A stretch of 18,235 bases of DNA from assembly GCA_018830905.1 (NCBI GenBank), contig JAHJRM010000013.1, forward strand, positions 1-18,235. Reading direction: 5' to 3'. The stretch's first letter is position 1; the number at the start of each line of letters is the position of its first letter. The stretch is from Nanobdellota archaeon (lineage in GTDB: Archaea > Nanobdellota > Nanobdellia > Pacearchaeales > GW2011-AR1). The notes under the pieces are model-generated. The model was not told the DNA's origin, made no database searches, and was given only the letters and a program-made list of their open reading frames with translations. Shown piece after piece: positions 6,496 through 12,821 of the stretch. Both the position numbers and the translations under genes were made by a program.

Positions 6496-6840
6496 ATGGA
6501 AGAAGGAATAGTTTCATTCTCTGACTGGCAGAATTTGGATTTAAGAGTCGGTAAAATAGTTGAAATAACCGACGTAGAAGGTGCTGACAAGCTTTATCAA
6601 CTCACAGTTGACATTGGTGACAAATTAGGAAAAAGAACGATTGTAGCTGGCTTAAAACCTCACTACGAGCAAGAAGAACTAAAGGATAGGCTCTGCGTAG
6701 TCTTCACAAATCTCGAACCAAAAAAACTGAAAGGAATTGAAAGCCAAGGCATGCTCCTCGCAGCTGTTTCCGAAGATGAATCACAAGTTAATCTTCTACA
6801 ACCAGATAAAGAAATAGAATTGGGAAGCAGGATTCGATAG
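6496..6840 (+). CDS. Free-standing tRNA-binding OB-fold protein, MetRS C-terminal/beta-subunit type
   Basis: 114 residues from the ATG at 6496 (a GTG three bases earlier is also in frame; the ATG lies 27 bases after the A/T box AATTTAAAAA). The chain SFSDWQNLDLRVGKIVEITD, then ADKLYQLTVDIG, RTIVAGLKPHY and LKGIESQGMLLAA is a complete EMAP-II/Arc1p-like OB fold. In many bacteria and some archaea this fold is the C-terminal tRNA-binding domain of MetRS; where it is separate it forms a MetRS beta subunit that raises tRNA affinity. The MetRS in this window (13375-14931) lacks the domain, supporting a split enzyme. The last 20 codons (ESQVNLLQPDKEIELGSRIR) are duplicated at 7828-7902 beyond the toxin-antitoxin genes. 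Confidence 0.9.
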   Translation: MEEGIVSFSDWQNLDLRVGKIVEITDVEGADKLYQLTVDIGDKLGKRTIVAGLKPHYEQEELKDRLCVVFTNLEPKKLKGIESQGMLLAAVSEDESQVNLLQPDKEIELGSRIR

Positions 6841-6864
6841 GAAATCGGATTAATAGTAAAATTT

Positions 6865-6897
6865 ATAAACACCTGTTTATTTTATTAAACATATGTT
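6865..6897 (+). promoter_or_regulatory. Two palindromes over the TATA box and start codon of the toxin-antitoxin operon
   Basis: TTTATAAA at 6862-6869 is the TATA box, 27 bases before the ATG at 6893 (leaderless). The perfect palindrome ATAAACA-CC-TGTTTAT (6865-6880) overlaps it, and AACATATGTT (6888-6897) covers the ATG. Their centres are 20 bp apart, two helical turns. The encoded nucleotidyltransferase has an N-terminal winged-helix region, so these are plausible autorepressor sites. Confidence 0.55.
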
Positions 6898-7417
6898 CAA
6901 AGAATTAAACACATTAAAAATATTTCTGGAGAATCCAACAAAGGGATTCAGCGTGAGAGAAAGCGCCAGAATATTGAAAAAAGCACCAGCCACAATCAGT
7001 AAAGAGCTAAAAAAATTTGCAAAACAGAATATACTGCAGGAACAAAAAATTCGGGGGTCCAATATTTACAAAGCCAACTTAGACAGCGAACTGTTCAGAG
7101 ACATTAAAATATTTTACACAATTACTAAAATAAAACAAAGCAAATTAATTGAATCTCTAAACCAATTCTATGGAAAACCGACAATAATTCTTTTTGGATC
7201 TGGGGCTCACGGTCTTGATACCGAAACAAGTGACTATGACCTTGTCATTATAAGCGAGAAAAGGCAAGAATTTCCAGAAAAAAACAAGTATGAGAAACTC
7301 TTGAAAAAGGAACTAAATATCTTCTTAGTTAAATCGCTAAAGAACTTAAAAAATGACCATTTAGTCAATAGCGTATTAAATGGGACGGTTCTGCAAGGAG
7401 AAATTAAATGGATTTAG
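6893..7417 (+). CDS. MntA-like nucleotidyltransferase antitoxin with N-terminal winged helix
   Basis: 174 residues. The first about 60 residues (GFSVRESARILKKAPATISKELKKF and on) look like a winged helix-turn-helix. From about residue 95 comes the minimal nucleotidyltransferase domain: ILFGSGAHGLDTETSDYDLVII with G102-S103-x10-D114-x-D116, exactly the GSX10DXD motif of MntA. In known type VII pairs MntA AMPylates a tyrosine of its HEPN toxin partner. The stop overlaps the next gene's start by 10 bases, the usual tight coupling of such pairs. The promoter carries two palindromes, suggesting autoregulation through the winged helix. The pair is flanked by a duplication of the neighbouring gene's 3' end, so it appears to have been inserted as a unit. 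Family assignment by motifs and context. Confidence 0.85.
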   Translation: MFKELNTLKIFLENPTKGFSVRESARILKKAPATISKELKKFAKQNILQEQKIRGSNIYKANLDSELFRDIKIFYTITKIKQSKLIESLNQFYGKPTIILFGSGAHGLDTETSDYDLVIISEKRQEFPEKNKYEKLLKKELNIFLVKSLKNLKNDHLVNSVLNGTVLQGEIKWI

Positions 7418-7827
7418 ACGAATGTTATGAAAAAGGTTTGATTAAAAAGACAAAGATAAATTCAAGCCTCATAAGATCCCTTATAGAGATGTCAAAAATA
7501 AATGAAACAACAGTAAAGGAATCTAAAATTAACGAAGTAAATATCTCGTCATATGTTGTTTTGGCATATGAGTCCCTAAGAGAAGTTATGGAAGCCATTT
7601 GTATCTCAAGAGGGTTTAAAGTAATTTCCCATATATGTCTAGGAGAACTACTAAAAAATCTTATTGAAGAATTTGATTTTAATGAATTCGACAGAATTAG
7701 ATACCTAAGAAATGGAATAAATTATTATGGAACAAAAATAGAAATCAACCAGGGAAAAGAAATAATACAGAAAGCATTCGATACTAAAAATGCTCTACTG
7801 AGAAAATATCTAAAAGAATTAATATGA
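7408..7827 (+). CDS. HEPN-domain protein, probable toxin partner of the nucleotidyltransferase
   Basis: 139 residues, all helical. The HEPN-type signature is near residues 99-108: Y-L-R101-N-G-I-N-Y106-Y107-G. Active HepT toxins carry R-x4-H-x-Y; here the position of the histidine is a tyrosine (R-x4-Y-Y), so the classical RNase residue is missing. The overlap of 10 bases with the upstream nucleotidyltransferase and the arrangement nucleotidyltransferase then HEPN support a type VII-like toxin-antitoxin pair, although without the histidine the RNase activity is uncertain and the protein may act otherwise. The TGA at 7825-7827 sits exactly where the duplicated 3' end of the MetRS-like OB-fold gene begins. 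Confidence 0.8.
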   Translation: MDLDECYEKGLIKKTKINSSLIRSLIEMSKINETTVKESKINEVNISSYVVLAYESLREVMEAICISRGFKVISHICLGELLKNLIEEFDFNEFDRIRYLRNGINYYGTKIEINQGKEIIQKAFDTKNALLRKYLKELI

Positions 7828-7902
7828 ATCTCAAAAGACGAATCACAAGTTAATCTTCTACAACCAGATAAAGAAATAGAATTGGGGAATAGGGTTAGAT
7901 GA
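7828..7902 (+). pseudogene. Remnant of the OB-fold gene: second copy of its last 24 codons
   Basis: Read in frame from 7828 this gives ISKDESQVNLL and continues to ELGNRVR followed by TGA, against VSEDESQVNLL...ELGSRIR at the end of the intact gene (6769-6840). 47 bases are identical (6778-6824 and 7840-7886); the last codons differ at the base level but nearly keep the protein (GSRIR and GNRVR). There is no start codon, as the reading frame is cut by the HEPN stop. It is best explained as the original 3' end displaced when the toxin-antitoxin pair arrived with its own tail. Confidence 0.8.
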
Positions 7903-7908
7903 AGATAT

Positions 7909-7946
7909 TTCTTAAGCTTACTTGCAATTCTTAAGCTTACTTGCAA
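7909..7946. repeat. 19-bp perfect tandem duplication at a gene end
   Basis: TTCTTAAGCTTACTTGCAA occurs at 7909-7927 and again at 7928-7946. The second copy contains the stop codon (minus strand TAA, 7937-7939) and the last codons of the 405-residue surface protein; the first is downstream of it. It looks like a recent slippage or insertion scar next to the duplicated OB-fold tail. Confidence 0.8.
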
Positions 7947-9154
7947 TATATAGTATAGCCATAATTAGGATCCAAAGTCAAAGTCCAATCAAGATAATTA
8001 CAATCACCACCTGTCGGAGGGTTATTATTTACTTCACACCTCATCCTACAAGTCCTCCCTTCTATAGATACAGGCTGCCACGTATTAAGAGGAGGACATT
8101 CCCATTTTGGTTCACATTTTGATGCACATGACGACTTCGCCGCATTCCCAAAACCAGTCATAAGTCCCTGAGTCATAACATAACCGACTGGAGGATTAGT
8201 TAACTTCCCTAAAAAAGCTACACAGTCAGAACCCCCGCCACCAGCAGAAGCAGTCGTCTGCACAGTTCCGTCAGGGAACTTAAAACCACCGGTAGTAGAA
8301 TAAATCGTCCCAGCAACTTGTAATTTTGTTGTTGGACCAGTCGTCCCGACGCCGACATTTCCATCTAAAGTTAAATGTAAACCTTGTATTTCCCCGAAAC
8401 TCTCAGAATTATAAAGGAGGGATATTCTCTTGGGGGAAACATCATCAAAATGTGCAAGATTGAAATAATTTCCAGAATTTCCTTTAAATAATATACGTGG
8501 GCGCGCCTCTCCTGCTGTTCCGACCGCCTCTAAAAGAAGACCAGCTCCCTTACCTTTAAGATGCAATAACCTGCTCGGCTCCGTCGTCCCAATCCCCACG
8601 TTTCCATTTCCAAGTATTCTCATTTTCTCCGTAGTAAGATATTGTTGTGTAAGAGACCCTCCAGAACTTGTATAAAGAGAGATAAAAGAATTTCCTCCTT
8701 GCACAGTAGCTCCAGAAGATAATTTTAACTCTCCCCCATTAAGAGCAAAAGATCCATCAGCATTCCCTGCCTGAATTGTTAATTTTCTCCCCTCCCCATT
8801 TCTATCTGCAATAGAAATAATTTTATTTCCATCTGAAGGAAAATTAATACCAGAACCACTAAACCAATCTGCATATTCAAAACTCCCCGTTCCTCCAGAA
8901 ACATCAGAACAAATCCACGTTCCATGACCAGATGCTGCAGAATAAACCCATTTCAAAAATTGCCCATTCACACAAGGAGCAGGAGGACTGATACTCTGGA
9001 TACTATGCCCTGGATTTGGCGTGACTCCTGGTTGAAGAGCATAAGCACTAACAGCAAAAATTAAAACTCCAAAGAGAGTTATTAGTGTATAAAGAACTCT
9101 ATTGGTAAAATTAATTTCAAACTTCCCAACGCTGAACCTCTTTTTACTTTCCAT
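7937..9154 (-). CDS. Membrane-anchored repeat surface protein with VGIGTT motifs (405 aa)
   Basis: The N-terminus (SVGKFEINFTNRVLYTLITL) leads into one hydrophobic segment, about residues 20-40, most likely a signal anchor; the rest would be outside the cell. After PNPGHSIQSI comes a glycine/serine/threonine-rich beta-repeat chain with two G-N-V-G-I/V-G-T-T-x-P units and one module running from KLQVAGTIYSTTGGFKFPDG to QTTAS. Such units are known from phage tail-fibre-like and surface proteins of DPANN archaea and CPR bacteria. The last about 105 residues differ: eight cysteines, including SSCASKCEPKWECPP and TCRMRC, suggesting a disulfide-stabilised tip. It is a paralogue of the 763-residue protein at 9928-12219, with a shared N-terminus, repeats and promoter. 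Probable role in cell or host contact, by inference. Confidence 0.8.
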   Translation of the reverse strand: MESKKRFSVGKFEINFTNRVLYTLITLFGVLIFAVSAYALQPGVTPNPGHSIQSISPPAPCVNGQFLKWVYSAASGHGTWICSDVSGGTGSFEYADWFSGSGINFPSDGNKIISIADRNGEGRKLTIQAGNADGSFALNGGELKLSSGATVQGGNSFISLYTSSGGSLTQQYLTTEKMRILGNGNVGIGTTEPSRLLHLKGKGAGLLLEAVGTAGEARPRILFKGNSGNYFNLAHFDDVSPKRISLLYNSESFGEIQGLHLTLDGNVGVGTTGPTTKLQVAGTIYSTTGGFKFPDGTVQTTASAGGGGSDCVAFLGKLTNPPVGYVMTQGLMTGFGNAAKSSCASKCEPKWECPPLNTWQPVSIEGRTCRMRCEVNNNPPTGGDCNYLDWTLTLDPNYGYTIYCK

Positions 9155-9181
9155 CTTTCAATTAACTATTAGGGAAAGGGG

Positions 9182-9191
9182 TATTTAAATA
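9182..9191 (-). promoter_or_regulatory. Promoter of the 405-aa surface gene (shared type, copy 1)
   Basis: Minus strand: AAAAATATTTAAATAC, then a variable stretch of about 15 bases, then AATTGAAAG directly before ATGG. Nearly the same blocks precede the two other surface genes (9847-9856 and 12250-12259). The TATA box TATTTAAATA is palindromic; its centre is about 33 bases from the ATG, giving a 5' UTR of only a few bases. Confidence 0.65.
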
Positions 9192-9224
9192 TTTTTATGG
9201 TTAGAGCCTTCTGTACAGGTTCAA

Positions 9225-9420
9225 GACATATGTCCTCCTCTTTTCACTTTAAGATTAGCGTTCGCTTCGCTCACGATGAATCGGCTCAAACCAAACTCCG
9301 TTAAGGTTTTCGCACTAACAAAATTACCGCAGAGAAACCTGACAGCGTCGGTTTTGGAGCCAGTTACTGAGCAACTTGTTGCGAGCTAATTTTTTAGAAA
9401 TTAGTCGTGGACATATGTCC
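9225..9420 (+). mobile_element. REPIN/MITE-like element flanked by an 11-bp direct repeat
   Basis: GACATATGTCC occurs at 9225-9235 and at 9410-9420, enclosing the element core at 9258-9386: GCGTTCGCTTCGCTCAC at the left, TTGCGAGC at the right, and an internal hairpin AAACC-T-GA-CAGCG-TC-GGTTT (9335-9354). The flanking repeat would be a target-site duplication, although it is itself palindromic. GGTTAGAGC also occurs outside on both sides (9199-9207, 9435-9443). The 355-base gap 9155-9509 holds this element and A/T-rich DNA; I see no gene in it. Confidence 0.6.
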
Positions 9421-9509
9421 CTGTCTTGCATAGTGGTTAGAGCTTTACCAAAGATATTCATAAAAATAAATTACTATCAGTAAAAAATCATAAATTTTTA
9501 TTTTATAAT

Positions 9510-9794
9510 CTAATCATAAAAAGATGCAGGAGGTAAGTTTGACGAACCATCATCACCTTCTTCATCTTCCACTTCATAGAAAGATGCTGGGGGTAAATTT
9601 GATGAACCATCATCACCTTCTCCTGTTTCATAGAAAGATGCTGGTGGTGAATTTCCATTGCCCTCACCTGTTTGTGAATTTCCATCACCCTCTCCTACTT
9701 TTTTAGAATCTTGATTATAGATAAAAAAATAGGCTATCCCCCCTATCACTAAAATCCCAACAATGATTAAAATAACAAAAATTTTTTTATCCAT
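9510..9794 (-). CDS. Small single-TM protein with PPASFYE repeats
   Basis: 94 residues. M-D-K-K precedes one membrane helix (about 5-27, IFVILIIVGILVIGGIAYFFI). The remainder is acidic and repetitive: GEGDGNSQTGEGNGNS, then PPASFYE three times (the last ends FYD), the second and third each preceded by GEGDDGSSNL or EEGDDGSSNL. Topology suggests a short anchored outside tail. No family is recognised. It uses the same promoter type as the two large surface genes; the ATG at which those genes would start survives at 9816 and opens a 9-codon frame whose TAA overlaps this start (ATGGATAA). It therefore appears to have been placed behind a copied promoter and leader. Whether it is expressed with the large proteins is inference. 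Confidence 0.7.
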   Translation of the reverse strand: MDKKIFVILIIVGILVIGGIAYFFIYNQDSKKVGEGDGNSQTGEGNGNSPPASFYETGEGDDGSSNLPPASFYEVEDEEGDDGSSNLPPASFYD

Positions 9795-9816
9795 TTTTAC
9801 TCTTTTTGTTCACCAT
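9787..9816 (-). promoter_or_regulatory. Nine-codon leader frame overlapping the start of the PPASFYE gene
   Basis: ATG at 9816 sits where the paralogous surface genes start (after AATTGAAAG) and reads MVNKKSKNG then TAA. The first five residues equal those of the 763-residue protein (MVNKK). The stop overlaps the MDKK start at 9794, so translation of the small gene could depend on reinitiation. Confidence 0.5.
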
Positions 9817-9846
9817 CTTTCAATTATGTATTAATAATAAAAAGAG

Positions 9847-9856
9847 TATTTAAATA
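9847..9856 (-). promoter_or_regulatory. Promoter of the PPASFYE gene (shared type, copy 2)
   Basis: TATTTAAATA with AAAAATATTTAAATACTC on the minus strand, then AATTGAAAG directly before the vestigial ATG at 9816. The box centre is about 35 bases from that ATG, as in the 763-residue gene. Confidence 0.65.
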
Positions 9857-9927
9857 TTTTTGTAGTCCATGCCCAACCCAATACTTCACAAAAATAAATC
9901 ACTATAAAAATTATTAACCATCAGCTT

Positions 9928-12219
9928 CTACAAGCATTTGACACTACTTCTATAAAGATTCCCAGCAGCGTCGACACAAACATATGCATTCCCCGTTCCT
10001 GCCAAATCAGGAATCTTCACAGTTCCTGTATTATCTATAGTCATAGCAACTCTCCGAATAGGGTCAGCATCAACATCAAAGGATAAACCTTCTTCTGAAA
10101 TAATATGAAAATAAGTTTCATCATGGCTTAATAAAGAACCCCATTCAGGTGCCGATCCAATAATCGCGCTATCTCCATATCCAATATCAGAGTCGAGTAT
10201 TACACCATCAGGAAATTCACCATCACCCCATCCACTCCATACTCTCAACATACCCTCACTAATATCCAAAGGATAAATAGGATTCGTCGTACCTATACCG
10301 ACTTTGCCCTGATCATTCACTCTCATAACCTCGCCAGCACCTCCAACTTCAAAAGATATGTATCCACCAATACCTCCCTGCTTAAGTTTTAATCCACCAG
10401 TTCCCGTTGCCGAGATAATAGAGTTCTCTGTTTTGGAAGTTACTGAATTTCCCAATTCTATAACTCCTATTGCATCTCCATCAGAATTACCTCCTACCTG
10501 AAGAATCGAACCAGGACTAGTCGTCCCGATTCCGACTTTTCCCATTAAATAACTATTTCCTGTTCCAGTTACCACCAAAGTTCCTCCAGTACCCAAATTA
10601 CCACTAAACCAACCAAGCCCAACCACATTTAAATCAGCAATAGGATCTGTCGTCCCGATTCCGATATCCCCCACCTTTTCATAAAGCACTGAATTTCCAA
10701 GAGTTGTACCTGCTGTCCACTTTGAAAGATAATTAGTAGTGCCACTTCCTAAGATACCGCCACCCCCTCCAACAGAAGCAGTTGTTTGAGTAGTACCGTC
10801 AGGGAATTTGAAACCCCCTGAAGAAGAATAAATTGTTCCCGTAACTTGAAGTTTTTGTGTTGGACCAGTCGTCCCGATTCCAACACGATTATTAGTTGAA
10901 TCAACAAACAAGGTATTTGTATCAATACTCATATTCTTCGTTACTACCAAATTTCCTCCAGTACCCAAATTACCACTAAACCAACCAAGCCCGCCAACAT
11001 CTAAATCAAGTAATGAAGATGGAGCCGTCGTCCCGATTCCAACAGGACCACCATTATAATAGACACTGGTCCCACTTAATGTCCATAAACTTGTTCCCCC
11101 ACCACCTGTAGCAGCAGTTGTCTGTGTTGTTCCGTCAGGGAATTTAAATCCACCAGTAGTAGAATAAATTGTTCCAGCAACTTGTAATTTTGTTGTTGGA
11201 CCAGTAGTCCCGATTCCGACATTTCCTGTGAAATAACTATTTCCCGTTCCATCTACCAATAAACGCCCTCCAGTACCTAAATTACCACTAAACCAACCAA
11301 GCCCAACCACATGTAAATCAGCAGTAGGACTTGTCGTTCCAATCCCAACATCTCCTGCAGAATTAATCATCATTCTATTAACCATAGTATTGGTAGCTGT
11401 ACTAGTATAAAAGTTCAAATTATCTGCAGCAATTGCTAAGCTATTAGGAACATTAGCATCACTCAGAGCAATTATTCCAATTTGATTTCCAATACCGCTC
11501 CATACAAAAAGATTTTGGTTTGCGACCATTCTAAGTCTAAGTGCTACTTCATAATCATTTCCAGCAGAAACATCTAATTTTGCATTAATATCAGGAGTAG
11601 TTATTCCAATTCCCACATTACCTTCTGGAGTTATTCTAAAAGGTTCTGTTCCAGATGTTCCACCAACAATATAAAAATCGCCTGCATTATAAAGACCCCA
11701 TTCAGTTTGTATTCCTCTCTTTAAAACTAAACCAGAAGGCCAAAAGCCATCAGAGTCAACAGCAATTGTACCATCAGCCCCATTCTCTTGATAGACATAA
11801 AGTTTTGAGTTTCCAGGATTCACTGCACCAATCCCAACTTTTCCTGCCGTATAATAAGTATCACTCCCGCTCAAAGACCATACACTTGTTCCTCCGCCTG
11901 CCGAAGTTATTGTAACATCTCCTGTTCCTCCTGTTGGACTAATTGAAATTCCTGTGCCTGCAATTATTTTAGAGACCCCGCCACCAACACCAACTTCATC
12001 AGCAGCACAAGTCCAAGCACCACCACTCATTTTAAGAATTTGACCTGCACTATCACAAGTTTGAATTTGAGAAACAGCATGACCTGGATTTGGAATTGTG
12101 CCAAAAGCATAAACACCTGTGCCAAAAATAGTAATAACGACAAGAGTAATTAATGTATAAAGAACTCTATTCGTAAAATTAATTTCAAACTTCCCAACAC
12201 TCACTTTTTTATTCACCAT
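9928..12219 (-). CDS. Large membrane-anchored repeat surface protein with nine VGIGTT-type motifs (763 aa)
   Basis: The N-terminus MVNKKVSVGKFEINFTNRVL and a single hydrophobic segment (about 18-40) resemble those of the 405-residue paralogue; PNPGHAVSQI follows. The long exported part is Gly/Thr/Ser-rich beta-repeats: nine units of the G-x-V/I-G-I-G-x-x-x-P type (for example GNVGIGTTGP, GDVGIGTTSP, GKVGIGTTNP), three copies of LGWFSGNLGTGG, and two copies of a module from LQV-x-GTIYS to GGFKFPDGTTQTTA. The end CVDAAGNLYRSSVKCL has two cysteines. Such proteins resemble trimeric tail-fibre/adhesin stalks in DPANN and CPR genomes. Modules are nearly identical at the DNA level to those in the paralogue (around 8280-8350 and 11110-11210), pointing to recombination between them. 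A role in attachment is likely but not shown. Confidence 0.82.
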   Translation of the reverse strand: MVNKKVSVGKFEINFTNRVLYTLITLVVITIFGTGVYAFGTIPNPGHAVSQIQTCDSAGQILKMSGGAWTCAADEVGVGGGVSKIIAGTGISISPTGGTGDVTITSAGGGTSVWSLSGSDTYYTAGKVGIGAVNPGNSKLYVYQENGADGTIAVDSDGFWPSGLVLKRGIQTEWGLYNAGDFYIVGGTSGTEPFRITPEGNVGIGITTPDINAKLDVSAGNDYEVALRLRMVANQNLFVWSGIGNQIGIIALSDANVPNSLAIAADNLNFYTSTATNTMVNRMMINSAGDVGIGTTSPTADLHVVGLGWFSGNLGTGGRLLVDGTGNSYFTGNVGIGTTGPTTKLQVAGTIYSTTGGFKFPDGTTQTTAATGGGGTSLWTLSGTSVYYNGGPVGIGTTAPSSLLDLDVGGLGWFSGNLGTGGNLVVTKNMSIDTNTLFVDSTNNRVGIGTTGPTQKLQVTGTIYSSSGGFKFPDGTTQTTASVGGGGGILGSGTTNYLSKWTAGTTLGNSVLYEKVGDIGIGTTDPIADLNVVGLGWFSGNLGTGGTLVVTGTGNSYLMGKVGIGTTSPGSILQVGGNSDGDAIGVIELGNSVTSKTENSIISATGTGGLKLKQGGIGGYISFEVGGAGEVMRVNDQGKVGIGTTNPIYPLDISEGMLRVWSGWGDGEFPDGVILDSDIGYGDSAIIGSAPEWGSLLSHDETYFHIISEEGLSFDVDADPIRRVAMTIDNTGTVKIPDLAGTGNAYVCVDAAGNLYRSSVKCL

Positions 12220-12249
12220 CTTTCAATTGCAATCAATAAACAACCTGGG

Positions 12250-12259
12250 TATTTAAATA
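12250..12259 (-). promoter_or_regulatory. Promoter of the 763-aa surface gene (shared type, copy 3)
   Basis: TATTTAAATA preceded on the minus strand by AAAAA and followed by CC, with AATTGAAAG directly before ATGGTG at 12219, like the two other copies. Confidence 0.65.
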
Positions 12260-12280
12260 TTTTTATGATTCGGACACGAA

Positions 12281-12434
12281 CTCGCCTTCGGCTCGTTCAT
12301 AAAACCACCTCGCTTCGCTCGCAAACAAAAAAGAAGTAATAATTAATATTTCATGATTTTACTGACTTAACTATTCTTAACGAAGCATCGTGATGAAATC
12401 CAATGCGTAGCAACAAATCGCGAGTGGAACGAGC
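12281..12434 (+). repeat. REPIN/MITE-like element plus an extra GC-rich end
   Basis: CTCGCCTTCGGCTCG (12281-12295) is a lone end unit. The full element runs from CCTCGCTTCGCTCGC (12308-12322) through GATTTTACTGACTTAAC and TCTTAACGAAGC to AATCGCGAGTGGAACGAGC (12416-12434). Its internal stem is a variant: GCAT...ATGC around GAT-GAA-ATC (12385-12406). The 23 bases that follow its right end reappear in reverse at 15078-15099. Confidence 0.65.
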
Positions 12435-12510
12435 AGTAACTATTTCTTTCCCACCATTATAAATCATAACTCACAAATCACTCCTTCCTTTGGGAAAGGG
12501 AAACAAGTTG

Positions 12511-12560
12511 GAACGGGAAACTACGTTTCCCCTGACAAGTCACCCTCTTCTAAGTTAGAC
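12511..12560 (-). repeat. GTGACTTGTCAG-hairpin repeat
   Basis: Minus strand: CTAACTTAGAAGAGG, then GTGACTTGTCAG (12543-12532), then a perfect 7-bp hairpin GGGAAAC-GTA-GTTTCCC (12531-12515). Other copies are at 15313, 17989 (minus) and 18090. Confidence 0.65.
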
Positions 12561-12611
12561 TCACTCTGTTTGTGGTTGGCTACGAAACAGACTTTGTCAT
12601 GTTTCTTCGCT

Positions 12612-12641
12612 AAAAAAAGATAATGCACAGATAAATTATCT
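12612..12641 (-). terminator. Probable terminator of tRNA-Gly
   Basis: Minus strand AGATAA (12641-12636) pairs with TTATCT (12623-12618), followed by a run of T (12618-12612). It lies about 55 bases after the tRNA-Gly 3' end and reads in its direction. Confidence 0.5.
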
Positions 12642-12696
12642 AAGAAATTTTTGTTTATGTGTAACAGATATAGTTGGCTTTTCAGATATAAAATCA

Positions 12697-12767
12697 TGCA
12701 CCAGCCGGGAATCGAACCCGGGTCTCAAGCTTGGGAAGCTCAAATTCTACCACTAAACCACTGATGC
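12697..12767 (-). tRNA. tRNA-Gly(CCC), no intron
   Basis: 71 nt cloverleaf: acceptor GCATCAG/CTGGTGC with discriminator A, D arm GTTT-AGTGGTA-GAAT, anticodon stem TGAGC/GCTTG with loop TTCCCAA (anticodon CCC), variable AGAC, T arm CCGGG-TTCGATT-CCCGG. CCA is not encoded. The weak anticodon-stem closing pairs (T-G, G-T) are the only oddity. Its promoter may be the TATA box at 12793-12800, shared with the divergent gene at 12822. Confidence 0.93.
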
Positions 12768-12792
12768 TCGTTATTTTTTAGTACAATAATAC

Positions 12793-12800
12793 TTATATAT
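12793..12800. promoter_or_regulatory. Possible shared TATA box between divergent tRNA-Gly and the gene at 12822
   Basis: TTATATAT is near-palindromic, centred 25-26 bases before the ATG at 12822 (plus) and 29-30 bases before the tRNA-Gly 5' end at 12767 (minus). No second box is evident in the 54-base gap, so one box may serve both directions. Confidence 0.5.
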
Positions 12801-12821
12801 TCTTATCTTGTTTTAAAAGCA

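Noticed and set aside
7905..7946. Integrase attachment site at the 19-bp duplication
   Set aside because: It is directly tandem with nothing between copies and there is no integrase gene in the window.
9195..9450. tRNA-like words (GGTTAGAGC, GGTTCAAG) near the element at 9225
   Set aside because: No acceptor stem or anticodon arm can be drawn; treated as chance or short duplicated flanks.
12385..12543. C/D box guide RNA: GTGATGA at 12390 and CTGA at 12532
   Set aside because: The boxes are about 140 bases apart with no terminal stem or D'/C' pair; GTGATGA is part of the variant hairpin of the repeat element.
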